Assembly (NCBI GenBank): GCA_910585795.1
Contig: CAJUFV010000165.1
Span: 1 to 7,859 of the forward strand
Source of the DNA: an uncultured Clostridia bacterium
Lineage (GTDB): Bacteria; Bacillota; Clostridia; UBA1381
DNA: 7,859 bases
Direction: 5' to 3'
Below, piece by piece: positions 1 to 6,903 of this stretch. Under the pieces are notes generated by a model. It saw nothing but the letters and a program-made list of their open reading frames with translations. It was not told the origin of the DNA and ran no database searches. The translations under genes were made by a program, and so were the position numbers. Position 1 is the first letter of the stretch; every line of letters starts with the position of its first letter.

Positions 1-1
1 A

Positions 2-12
2 TATAATATAAT
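2..12 (+). promoter_or_regulatory. Possible -10 element(s) upstream of pgk
   Basis: Two overlapping copies of TATAAT (2-7 and 7-12) stand about 50 bases before the pgk start. Either could be a -10 box giving a short leader. The matching -35 box would lie left of the window, so this is only half a promoter. pgk may equally be read from an upstream gene, commonly gap in such clusters. Confidence 0.3.
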
Positions 13-61
13 GTAAGAAAAATCGGGCATTTTCTGTCCGCGTAAAAAGGAGAAATTAATT

Positions 62-1246
62 ATGTACAACAAATTAACAGTTGAAGATGTTGACGTAAAA
101 GGTAAGAAGGTTTTAGTCCGCTGTGATTTTAATGTTCCTCTTGACGCTAACGGCAATATCACAGATGAAAACAGAATCGTGGGAGCTCTTCCTACAATTA
201 AGTATCTGATAAAAAATAGCGCCAGAGTTATTCTTTGTTCACATATGGGTAAGCCAAAGGGTGAGCCAAAGCCTGAGCTTTCTCTTGCTCCTGTTGCGAA
301 AAGCCTTTCAGTAAAGCTTGGTAAAGAAGTTGTTTTCGCGGCTGATGATAATGTTGTAGGTGATAACGCAAAAAATGCTGTTGCGGCTATGAATGACGGA
401 GATGTTGTTCTTCTTGAAAATACGCGTTACAGAAAAGAAGAAACAAAGAATGAAGAAGCTTTTTCAAAAGAATTAGCGTCACTTGCTGACCTTTTTGTAA
501 ATGACGCGTTTGGTACGGCTCACAGAGCGCACTGCTCAAACGTAGGTGTATCATCAATTATTAAACCGGCTGTTGCCGGATACCTTATTGAGAAGGAAAT
601 TAACTTCCTGGGTAATGCTGTAAATAGTCCTGTAAGACCGCTTGTAGCGATTTTGGGAGGCAGTAAGGTTTCTTCAAAAATTTCTGTTATTGAAAATCTT
701 TTAAAGAAGGTTGATAAGCTTATAATAGGCGGCGGTATGGCATATACATTCTTTGCCGCTCAAGACAAAACAACTGGTACTTCTCTTCTTGAACCTGACT
801 ACATTGATTATGCAAAAAAAATGCTTGACGAGGCCGGAGATAAAATAGTTCTTCCTGTAGACACAGTTGTTACAGAGAAATTTGATAATGACGCCGCTTC
901 AAAAATTGTAGAGGGTAATATTCCTGATGGATGGATGGGTCTTGACATTGGTCCTAAATCAATCGAATTGTTTAAGGATGTTTTAAAGGACGCTAAAACT
1001 GTTGTATGGAATGGTCCTATGGGTGTATTTGAAATGCCGAATTTTGCAAAGGGTACAAATGAAATTGCGGCAATGCTTGCTGACCTTGACGCTACAACAA
1101 TTATTGGCGGCGGAGACAGTGTTGCTGCTGTTAATCAGGCTGGTCTTGGCGGCAAGATGAGCCATATCTCAACAGGCGGCGGCGCCTCAATGGAATTTTT
1201 AGAGGGTAAAGAGCTTCCGGGTATTGCGGCATTAACAGATAAATAA
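62..1246 (+). CDS. pgk: Phosphoglycerate kinase
   Basis: This cytosolic glycolytic enzyme transfers the acyl phosphate of 1,3-bisphosphoglycerate to ADP, giving ATP and 3-phosphoglycerate. The 394-residue length is normal for bacterial PGK. N-terminal substrate-domain motifs are visible: VRCDFNVPLD (about 19-28), DENRI (35-39), SHMGKPKG (60-67), ENTRY (119-123) and NDAFGTAHRAH (147-157). The C-terminal nucleotide domain shows LGGSKVSSKI (198-207), GGGMAYTF (223-230), DIGP (295-298), WNGPMGVFE (316-324), GGGDSVAA (349-356) and the closing STGGGASMEFLEG (370-382). The ATG at 62 is preceded by AAGGAG at 47-52 with a 9-base spacer, and the N-terminus aligns with the family from the first residues. 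tpiA follows after 72 bases without a terminator, so the two are probably co-transcribed. Nothing looks damaged. Confidence 0.98.
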   Translation: MYNKLTVEDVDVKGKKVLVRCDFNVPLDANGNITDENRIVGALPTIKYLIKNSARVILCSHMGKPKGEPKPELSLAPVAKSLSVKLGKEVVFAADDNVVGDNAKNAVAAMNDGDVVLLENTRYRKEETKNEEAFSKELASLADLFVNDAFGTAHRAHCSNVGVSSIIKPAVAGYLIEKEINFLGNAVNSPVRPLVAILGGSKVSSKISVIENLLKKVDKLIIGGGMAYTFFAAQDKTTGTSLLEPDYIDYAKKMLDEAGDKIVLPVDTVVTEKFDNDAASKIVEGNIPDGWMGLDIGPKSIELFKDVLKDAKTVVWNGPMGVFEMPNFAKGTNEIAAMLADLDATTIIGGGDSVAAVNQAGLGGKMSHISTGGGASMEFLEGKELPGIAALTDK

Positions 1247-1318
1247 ACTTACTGAATTTATTCTGTCATAGTCAGCGGCAGAAATTTGGTAATAAATAAT
1301 TACAAAGGAGATATAACA

Positions 1319-2071
1319 ATGGGAAAATATATTATAGCAGGTAACTGGAAGATGAATAAGCTTCCTTCTGAAACATATGATTTTGTTAAAGAGGTTGCTG
1401 AAGCGACAAAGGACGCGTCATGCGAGGTAGTTTGCTGCACACCGTTTGTATGTCTTGCTCCGGCTGTTGAAGCCGCAAAGGGCACACACGTAAAAATAGG
1501 CGCGGAAAATCTTCATTTTGAGGATAAGGGCGCTTATACAGGTGAAGTAAGCGCGGATATGCTTGTTGACTTAGGTGTTGATTATGTTATAATTGGTCAT
1601 AGCGAAAGACGTGAATATTTTGCTGAAACAGACGAGACAGTAAATAAAAAGATTAAAAAGGCTCTTGAAAAGGGACTTATTCCTATACTATGCTGCGGCG
1701 AGTCTTTGGAGCAGAGAGAAGCCGGAATAACAATGGACTTTATTACAATACAGATTAAAAAAGCGTTTGCGGGTATCAGTGCGGATGATGCGAAAAAGAT
1801 TGTTGTAGCGTATGAGCCAATCTGGGCAATTGGTACAGGTAAGACTGCTACTGATGAGCAGGCTGAGGAAGTCTGCGGAGCAATCAGAAATGTGATTGCG
1901 TTACTGTATGACGATGCGGCGGCAAAAGCAATTACAATTCAGTACGGTGGAAGTATGAATGCCGGCAATTGTGCTGGACTTCTTGCAAAGCCTAATATTG
2001 ACGGCGGACTTATTGGCGGAGCTTCATTAAAGAGCGCTGATTTTGCTGTTATAACAGGCGCGGCTAAATAA
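1319..2071 (+). CDS. tpiA: Triosephosphate isomerase
   Basis: TIM-barrel enzyme interconverting dihydroxyacetone phosphate and glyceraldehyde 3-phosphate in glycolysis. The protein has 250 residues, the usual length. Key residues are visible: Asn9 and Lys11 in GNWKMN (8-13), the electrophile His94 in IIGHSERR (91-98), the catalytic base Glu166 in AYEPIWAIGTGKTA (164-177, which includes the flexible loop 6), YGGS (209-212) and the phosphate-binding GGLIGGASL (229-237). I chose the ATG at 1319 because AAAGGAG at 1304-1310 sits 8 bases before it and the family begins with this K-x-I-I-A-G-N-W segment. A longer reading from TTG at 1286 would add 11 residues that do not resemble the family, and the Shine-Dalgarno would fall inside the gene. 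It follows pgk and ends at a strong terminator. Confidence 0.98.
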   Translation: MGKYIIAGNWKMNKLPSETYDFVKEVAEATKDASCEVVCCTPFVCLAPAVEAAKGTHVKIGAENLHFEDKGAYTGEVSADMLVDLGVDYVIIGHSERREYFAETDETVNKKIKKALEKGLIPILCCGESLEQREAGITMDFITIQIKKAFAGISADDAKKIVVAYEPIWAIGTGKTATDEQAEEVCGAIRNVIALLYDDAAAKAITIQYGGSMNAGNCAGLLAKPNIDGGLIGGASLKSADFAVITGAAK

Positions 2072-2081
2072 TTATATGTGT

Positions 2082-2113
2082 AAAAAGGCTGCCGTAAAGC
2101 AGCCTTTTATTAT
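2082..2113 (+). terminator. Intrinsic terminator after tpiA
   Basis: A perfect 10-bp stem AAAAGGCTGC (2083-2092) / GCAGCCTTTT (2099-2108) with loop CGTAAA is followed by a T-rich tail. It begins 11 bases after the tpiA stop codon and probably ends the pgk-tpiA transcript. The A-run on its left side means it may also act on the minus strand. Confidence 0.9.
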
Positions 2114-2142
2114 ATAGACTTGTCATAATTTTTGTTATTCTC

Positions 2143-2255
2143 AGGAGGGCAGAGAGAAATCCCGCTTTTAGACGGGGTTTCTGCATGCAAAATAAAATTT
2201 ACTATATATCAATATTCAATTTTTATGTAAGCCGACTTACGCACTCTGCTCTCCT
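2143..2255. repeat. Nested inverted repeats, possible structured RNA or decayed IS200/IS605-like element
   Basis: An outer stem AGGAGGGCAGAG (2143-2154) / CTCTGCTCTCCT (2244-2255) pairs over 12 bp with one G-T wobble. It encloses three further hairpins. The first has 10 bp with one wobble, AGAAATCCCG (2155-2164) / CGGGGTTTCT (2173-2182), loop CTTTTAGA. The second is an AT-only stem ATAAAATT (2192-2199) / AATTTTTAT (2218-2226) with one bulged base. The third is GTAAG (2227-2231) / CTTAC (2236-2240). The first hairpin abuts the outer stem and the third ends three bases short of it, as in a multi-helix junction. The G+C-rich hairpin with a CTTTTAG loop recalls right-end hairpins of IS200/IS605 elements, but no transposase fragment is present. 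Strand and function are unknown. The helices are seen directly; the interpretation is inference. Confidence 0.45.
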
Positions 2256-2257
2256 TT

Positions 2258-2290
2258 GAAATAAAAAAATGCATGGCTGTAGCTATGCAT
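2258..2290 (-). terminator. Orphan intrinsic terminator read on the minus strand
   Basis: ATGCATGGC (2269-2277) pairs with GCTATGCAT (2282-2290) over 9 bp with one wobble and a TGTA loop. On the minus strand the hairpin is followed by seven T residues and then ATTTC, the arrangement of an intrinsic terminator. On the plus strand the hairpin is followed by AAAATAAC and would not terminate. No minus-strand gene lies upstream, since gpmI there is on the plus strand. The terminator either serves an unannotated short minus-strand transcript or is a chance or relic hairpin. Confidence 0.5.
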
Positions 2291-2347
2291 AAAATAACAC
2301 GGCTTCAACTTGTGTATATCATATTTTAAATATCTCAAATAAAAGGT

Positions 2348-2391
2348 TTGTAAAAATATTAAATTAAAGCCTATGTTTTAAACGGTATTAT
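2348..2391 (+). promoter_or_regulatory. Candidate gpmI promoter region
   Basis: gpmI lies beyond the tpiA terminator and needs its own start of transcription or read-through. Two weak candidates are visible: TTGTAA (2348-2353), an 18-base spacer and TATGTT (2372-2377); or TATTAT (2386-2391) with the poor -35 TTAAAG (2364-2369), 16 bases apart. Neither is a close consensus match. The whole stretch 2291-2430 is very AT-rich and otherwise shows nothing I can name. Confidence 0.3.
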
Positions 2392-2446
2392 AGAATACTT
2401 AATATTATTTGAAATATTAATTTAAAAAAGCAAAGGAGAAATTGAT

Positions 2447-3964
2447 ATGGCAAAAAAACCAATCGCATTAATAATAATGGACGGATATGGCATTAATAAA
2501 AATACTGAGGGCAACGCGATTGCCGCGGCAAAAAAACCAAATCTTGACAAATATTTCGCATCGTATCCAAGCACACAGCTTTCTGCAAGCGGTCTTGATG
2601 TAGGACTTCCTGACGGACAGATGGGCAATAGTGAAGTGGGACATACAAATATTGGCGCGGGACGCGTTGTATATCAGATGCTAGTAAAAATTACAAAGGA
2701 TATAAATGACGGTAAAATCAATGATATAAAAGCTTTTTCGGACGTAATGGACGCTGCAAAAGAAAACGGAAAGTCGCTTCATCTTATGGGACTTCTTTCA
2801 AACGGCGGTGTTCATAGTCATAATGAGCATCTTTATGGACTTTTAAGAATGGCGAAGAAAAAGGGTATTGAAAAGGTTTATGTTCATACCTTCCTTGATG
2901 GACGTGATGTTCCTCCTACATCAGGAGCGGAATTTATGGAACATCTTGAAAAGGAAATCAATGAAATTGGTACAGGAAGTATTGCTACAATTATGGGCAG
3001 ATTTTACGCTATGGACAGAGATAATGCGTGGGACAGAGTTGAAAAGGCGTATAATGCTATTGTAAATGGAGAGGGTATTCAGGAATCTGATGCTGTGACA
3101 GCCGTTAAAAACTCATACGCAAATAATGTGACAGATGAATTTGTTATTCCTACTGTTGTTGATAAAAGCGGTATGATAAAAGAGGGTGACAGTGTTATAT
3201 TCTTTAATTTCCGTCCTGACCGTGCAAGACAGATTACAAGAACTTTTGTTGACCCTGATTTTAGCGGATTTAAAAGAGAATATTTTCCTGTAAATTTTGT
3301 GTGTATGACACAATATGATGAATCAATGCCTAATGTTACAGTTGCGTATCCTCCGGAATCTCTTGAAATGACCTTTGGTGAATATGTCAGCAAAAAGGGT
3401 CTTACACAGCTTAGAATTGCAGAAACTCAAAAATACGCTCATGTTACATTTTTCTTTAATGGCGGTGAGGAGAAGCAGTTTGAGGGAGAGGAAAGAATAC
3501 TTATAAAATCTCCTGATGTTGAAACCTTTGATATGAAGCCGGAAATGAGCGCATATGAGGTGACAGACGCGGTTGTTAATGCTATTAATTCAGATAAATT
3601 TGACGTTATAATTCTTAATTATGCTAACTGTGATATGGTAGGACATACCGGAATTATAGACGCGGCGGTGAAAGCGGTTGAAGCGGTTGATGAATGTGTA
3701 GGCAGAATGGTTAATGCTATTCTTTCTAAAGGCGGTCAGGCGATTATTACGGCAGACCATGGTAACGCTGATTGTTTGATTGACCCTGAAACAAAGGCCC
3801 CGTTTACTGCTCATACGACAAATCCTGTTCCTATGATTTTAATAGGAGCCGGTGATGTCAAGCTGAAAAACGGAAGACTTTGTGACCTTTGTCCTACTAT
3901 GCTTGACCTTATGGGACTTGAAAAACCGGAACAAATGACAGGTCAGAGTCTTATAGTTAAATAA
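2447..3964 (+). CDS. gpmI: Phosphoglycerate mutase, 2,3-bisphosphoglycerate-independent
   Basis: Metal-dependent (typically Mn) mutase of the alkaline phosphatase superfamily that converts 3-phosphoglycerate to 2-phosphoglycerate through a phosphoserine intermediate. The 505-residue length is typical. The phosphatase domain is split around the transferase domain. First part: Asp12 in IMDGYG and the nucleophile Ser62 in MGNSEVGHTNIGAGR (59-73). Middle domain: GGVHSH (120-125), DGRDVPP (151-157), GRFYAMDRD (184-192) and FRPDRA (255-260). Second metal part: ETQKYAHVTFFFNGG (326-340), NYANCDMVGHTG (391-402, Asp396 and His400), ADHGNAD (436-442, Asp437 and His438) and TAHTTNPVP (454-462, His456). 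AAAGGAG at 2432-2438 lies 8 bases before the ATG. The gene works in the same pathway as pgk and tpiA but is separated from them by a terminator. It ends at a terminator shared with the converging dapB. Confidence 0.98.
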   Translation: MAKKPIALIIMDGYGINKNTEGNAIAAAKKPNLDKYFASYPSTQLSASGLDVGLPDGQMGNSEVGHTNIGAGRVVYQMLVKITKDINDGKINDIKAFSDVMDAAKENGKSLHLMGLLSNGGVHSHNEHLYGLLRMAKKKGIEKVYVHTFLDGRDVPPTSGAEFMEHLEKEINEIGTGSIATIMGRFYAMDRDNAWDRVEKAYNAIVNGEGIQESDAVTAVKNSYANNVTDEFVIPTVVDKSGMIKEGDSVIFFNFRPDRARQITRTFVDPDFSGFKREYFPVNFVCMTQYDESMPNVTVAYPPESLEMTFGEYVSKKGLTQLRIAETQKYAHVTFFFNGGEEKQFEGEERILIKSPDVETFDMKPEMSAYEVTDAVVNAINSDKFDVIILNYANCDMVGHTGIIDAAVKAVEAVDECVGRMVNAILSKGGQAIITADHGNADCLIDPETKAPFTAHTTNPVPMILIGAGDVKLKNGRLCDLCPTMLDLMGLEKPEQMTGQSLIVK

Positions 3965-3966
3965 TA

Positions 3967-4016
3967 AAAAATATGGCAATACATTAATTTAAAAGCTAAT
4001 GTATTGCCATATTTTA
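3967..4016. terminator. Bidirectional terminator between gpmI and dapB
   Basis: A perfect 19-bp inverted repeat (3968-3986 / 3997-4015, core ATATGGCAATACATTA) with a 10-base loop lies between the two converging genes. It begins 4 bases after the gpmI stop codon and ends 17 bases before the dapB stop codon. The stem ends in A/T runs on both sides, with TTTT at its right edge on the plus strand and TTTTTTATTAT on the minus strand, so it can terminate transcripts from both directions. Confidence 0.9.
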
Positions 4017-4032
4017 AAGCTTTAATTAGTAT

Positions 4033-4791
4033 TTATAATGTGCTTATAATATCATTCATGTTGTACATACCAGCTGGTTTATCCTTGATAAACTTAGCCG
4101 CCTTGACGGCTCCGACAGCGAATACTTCTTTGCTGTGAGCGCTGTGTTTAAGTTCGATTACCTCGTCATTGCCGGCAAAAATTATTTCATGGTCACCGAC
4201 AATCGTTCCGCCGCGTACTGCGTGAAGACCTATTTCTGTTTTCTTTCTTTTTTTTCGCACCGCATGTCTGTCATAAACATATTCCGCATGATAAGAAAGC
4301 GTATCATCAATAGCGTCGGCAATTGCGAGCGCGGTACCTGAAGGAGCGTCTATTTTTTGGTTATGATGGCGCTCGACAATTTCTATATCAAAATTTCCTT
4401 CAAGCAATTTTGTTGCTTTTTTTGCGAGGTCAATCAAAAGATTGATTCCAAGACTCATATTAGCGGAGAAAAATACTGGAATTTCATTTGATGCTTCTGT
4501 AAATTCCTTTTTTTGCTCCTCTGTGAAACCTGTTGTCGCAAGAATAACAGGAAAACGACGTTTTTTGCAGTAATTTAATATATTTGTAAGAGCTGCTGGA
4601 TGAGAAAAGTCAATTATAACATCAGCATCGCCTGTAAATTCATCCGGATTTGTAAAAACAGGATAGGTATTTTCTATTGAGTCATTTACATCAAAACCGG
4701 CAACAATTTCACAATCACCATCTTCTTCTACAAGCCGTGTAATAACCTGACCCATTTTGCCATTACATCCGTTCATAATTATTTTCGTCAT
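4033..4791 (-). CDS. dapB: 4-hydroxy-tetrahydrodipicolinate reductase
   Basis: NAD(P)H-dependent cytosolic enzyme that reduces the DapA product to tetrahydrodipicolinate on the way to diaminopimelate and lysine. The protein has 252 residues, matching the shorter Gram-positive form. Visible motifs are the N-terminal dinucleotide-binding GCNGKMGQ (8-15), DFSHP (61-65), ATTGFTEEQ (85-93), SANMSLGINLL (109-119), the catalytic and substrate-binding block ERHHNQKIDAPSGTAL (140-155, with His142, His143 and Lys146), RGGTIVGDHE (193-202) and HSAHSKEVFAVGA (216-228). Its AAAGGAG (4800-4806) overlaps the TAA stop codon of dapA (4805-4807) and lies 8 bases before the ATG, so translation is likely coupled to dapA. 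It is the last gene of the asd-dapA-dapB operon and ends at the bidirectional terminator. Confidence 0.97.
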   Translation of the reverse strand: MTKIIMNGCNGKMGQVITRLVEEDGDCEIVAGFDVNDSIENTYPVFTNPDEFTGDADVIIDFSHPAALTNILNYCKKRRFPVILATTGFTEEQKKEFTEASNEIPVFFSANMSLGINLLIDLAKKATKLLEGNFDIEIVERHHNQKIDAPSGTALAIADAIDDTLSYHAEYVYDRHAVRKKRKKTEIGLHAVRGGTIVGDHEIIFAGNDEVIELKHSAHSKEVFAVGAVKAAKFIKDKPAGMYNMNDIISTL

Positions 4792-4804
4792 TGGTTTTAC
4801 TCCT

Positions 4805-5695
4805 TTACGCCAGTTTCATACCAAAGTCAAGCATAGACTTTTTAAGTTTTTCAAGATTCGCGCTATCCATATCTACAAGCGGCATACGCAGATTTCCCGC
4901 GTTAAAGCCCATTAAATTCATAGCTGTTTTAATGGGAACAGGATTAACCTCGATGAATAAATTATTTATAAGGTCAAGCATTTTGAGCTGAAGCTCACGC
5001 GATTCCTGAACTTTACCGCTGAAATAGTATTCACAGATATTATGTGTTTCCTGCGGAAGAATGTTTGCAACAACTGATATAACACCTTTACCGCCAAGCG
5101 AAAGCGTAGGTACTATCATATCATCATTGCCTGAATAGATGTACAAATCAGGAATTTCTGCGGCAATTTTTGTCATATAGCCTATATTTCCGCTTGCTTC
5201 TTTTATAGCAACAATATTCTGAATTTTTGCAAGCTCTTTAAGAGTATCAATGGAAAGTGTCATGCCTGTTCTTGATGGAACATTATATAGAATTACAGGA
5301 ATTTTTATTGAATTGGCAATTGATGTAAAATGAGCAATAAGGCCCTTTTGCGTAGTCTTGTTGTAATACGGAGTTACTGAAAGTATACCGTCAGCGCCGT
5401 ATTCTTCAGCTTTTTTTGTAAGCTCAATTGCGTGTGCTGTATCATTTGAGCCTGTTCCCGCAATTACAGGAATTCTTCCGGCTGCCTTATCAACTGTAAA
5501 TTTAATAGCTGCGAGATGCTCCGTGTCAGGCATTGTTGAAGCTTCGCCTGTCGTTCCGCATATAATAATCGCGTCGGTATTATTTTCAATATGATATTCA
5601 ATTAATTTACCAAGCTCGTCATAGTTTGTTTTCATACCGTCAAACGGAGTAACAATAGCTACGCCTGAACCCTGAAAAGGTAATGTCTTTGCCAT
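4805..5695 (-). CDS. dapA: 4-hydroxy-tetrahydrodipicolinate synthase
   Basis: Class I aldolase-type TIM barrel that condenses pyruvate with aspartate semialdehyde, the first committed step to diaminopimelate and lysine. Starting from the ATG at 5695 the protein has 296 residues, a normal length. Motifs: CGTTGEAST (46-54, with the Thr pair of the catalytic triad region), TPYYNK (108-113, Tyr111), LYNVPSRTG (136-144, Tyr137 and the carboxylate-binding Arg142), AIKEASGN (163-170, Schiff-base Lys165), YSGNDD (187-192) and NPVPIK (251-256). A TTG at 5704 would add three residues, but AAAGGA (5706-5711) is only one base from that TTG and 10 bases from the ATG, so the ATG is preferred. It lies 30 bases after asd and 13 bases before dapB, in one operon under the lysine riboswitch. 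Confidence 0.97.
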   Translation of the reverse strand: MAKTLPFQGSGVAIVTPFDGMKTNYDELGKLIEYHIENNTDAIIICGTTGEASTMPDTEHLAAIKFTVDKAAGRIPVIAGTGSNDTAHAIELTKKAEEYGADGILSVTPYYNKTTQKGLIAHFTSIANSIKIPVILYNVPSRTGMTLSIDTLKELAKIQNIVAIKEASGNIGYMTKIAAEIPDLYIYSGNDDMIVPTLSLGGKGVISVVANILPQETHNICEYYFSGKVQESRELQLKMLDLINNLFIEVNPVPIKTAMNLMGFNAGNLRMPLVDMDSANLEKLKKSMLDFGMKLA

Positions 5696-5725
5696 ATTAG
5701 TCAAGTCCTTTCTGTCAGAATTTTA

Positions 5726-6829
5726 TTAGTCCATATAACCTTTAGCTGTTAAAAGCTCCGCAAGCAGTACAGCTCCTCCCGCCGCGCCGCGAAGTGTATT
5801 ATGGCTCATTGAAACCATTTTATAATCATACTGTGTTGATTCACGGAGACGTCCGCAGGAAATAGCCATACCTCCGTCAATTTCACGCGCTGTTTTAATC
5901 TGAGGCTGGTCAGGCTCATCTTTTTCTGTGTAAACATGAATAAACTGCTTTGGAGCGTGAGGAAGATTAAGCTTCTGAGGCTCACCGGAATAATCGGTCC
6001 ACATTTTTTCAATTTCTTCTATTGAAGGCTTGTTTGAACTGTCCTTGAATGAAAAGAAAATAGCCGCTGTATGACCGTTGGATACAGGAACTCTATAAGT
6101 TTGACATTCAATCTGAAGCGCGTCTGACGGAACTATTTCACCGCCTTTGATATTTCCGAGCACCTTGTTTGGTTCAACCTCGGACTTCATTTCCTCACCG
6201 CCGATATATGGAATAAGATTATCAACCATTTCCGGCCATGTTTCAAAAGTTTTGCCGGCGCCTGAAATTGCCTGATATGTTGTTACAAGAGCATGGTCGA
6301 TAGGATATTTCATATTTACAACTGCCATTGCTGGCAGATAAGACTGTAATGAGCAGTTGGATTTAACAGCAATAAAGCCTCTCTTTGTACCCAGTCTCTC
6401 ACGCTGAGCGGGAATAATTTCAATATGCTGCGGATTAATTTCAGGAATAATCATAGGTACATCAGGAGTATGACGGTGAGCTGAATTATTGGAAACGACC
6501 GGACATTCAGCCTTTGCGTATCTTTCCTCAAGAGCTTTGATTTCATCCTTTTTCATATCAACAGCGCAGAATACGAAATCAACTTTTTTGGCAATTTCTT
6601 CAACATCGCCGGCAGCGTCCATAACTGTCATCTCTGCCACTGATGTTGGAATTGCTTCATCCATTGCCCATTTTGCGCCTACCGCGTCCTTGTATTTTTT
6701 GCCTGCGCTTCTTGGAGAAGCGGCTAAAGCTTCTATTGTATACCATGGATGGTCATGGAGAAGCGTTATAAAGCGCTGTCCGACCATACCTGTAGCTCCT
6801 ATAATACCTATTTTGTAATTGTTTTTCAT
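5726..6829 (-). CDS. asd: Aspartate-semialdehyde dehydrogenase
   Basis: NADPH-dependent enzyme that reduces aspartyl-4-phosphate to aspartate semialdehyde, the branch point for lysine/diaminopimelate and for threonine and methionine. It has 367 residues. Visible motifs are the Rossmann loop GATGMVGQRF (11-20), SNNSAHRH (113-120), KSNCSLQS (156-163, catalytic Cys159), TYQAISGAGKTF (184-195), RVPVSNGHTA (246-255, with the likely catalytic base His253), ISCGRLRE (323-330) and NTLRGAAGGAVLLAE (344-358). The length and the motif wording resemble the archaeal/fungal branch of the family more than the roughly 330-345-residue form common in bacilli; this is judged from memory, not from an alignment. 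AAGGAG (6837-6842) lies 7 bases before the ATG. It is the first gene after the lysine riboswitch terminator and is therefore the directly controlled gene. Confidence 0.96.
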   Translation of the reverse strand: MKNNYKIGIIGATGMVGQRFITLLHDHPWYTIEALAASPRSAGKKYKDAVGAKWAMDEAIPTSVAEMTVMDAAGDVEEIAKKVDFVFCAVDMKKDEIKALEERYAKAECPVVSNNSAHRHTPDVPMIIPEINPQHIEIIPAQRERLGTKRGFIAVKSNCSLQSYLPAMAVVNMKYPIDHALVTTYQAISGAGKTFETWPEMVDNLIPYIGGEEMKSEVEPNKVLGNIKGGEIVPSDALQIECQTYRVPVSNGHTAAIFFSFKDSSNKPSIEEIEKMWTDYSGEPQKLNLPHAPKQFIHVYTEKDEPDQPQIKTAREIDGGMAISCGRLRESTQYDYKMVSMSHNTLRGAAGGAVLLAELLTAKGYMD

Positions 6830-6851
6830 TTTTAAACTCCTTCTTTTTGTT

Positions 6852-6883
6852 AAAAAAATAAACAGTAGTCAGAAACTACTGCC
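6852..6883 (-). terminator. Riboswitch-controlled intrinsic terminator before asd
   Basis: On the minus strand CAGTAGT (6881-6875) pairs with ACTACTG (6869-6863) around a 5-base loop, with two more G-U pairs possible at the base. The hairpin runs straight into TTTATTTTTTT. It lies between the lysine aptamer and the asd ribosome binding site. Its 5' arm, GGCAGUAGU (6883-6875), can pair instead with GCUAUCGCU (6911-6903), eight of nine positions including wobbles. That segment contains the 3' strand of aptamer helix P1, so a terminator/antiterminator switch is plausible. Confidence 0.85.
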
Positions 6884-6903
6884 ATATTTGCATAACCAAA
6901 ACA

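Noticed and set aside
1286..1318. TTG-initiated N-terminal extension of tpiA by 11 residues
   Set aside because: The extension has no family similarity and contains the Shine-Dalgarno AAAGGAG that clearly serves the ATG at 1319.
2226..2241. Catabolite-responsive (cre) operator resemblance in the GTAAG-N4-CTTAC dyad
   Set aside because: The half-sites are two bases further apart than in a cre site (TGWAANCGNTWNCA-like), so the match fails at the spacing.
2209..2257. Minus-strand 11-codon frame starting at GTG (2244-2242) with AAAGGAG six bases before it
   Set aside because: It is very short, its 'ribosome binding site' is one arm of the 12-bp inverted repeat, and a terminator lies directly upstream on that strand. 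Chance is the simpler explanation.
3079..3393. Minus-strand open frames inside gpmI
   Set aside because: They are shadows of a fully intact, motif-complete gpmI and have no plausible ribosome binding context.
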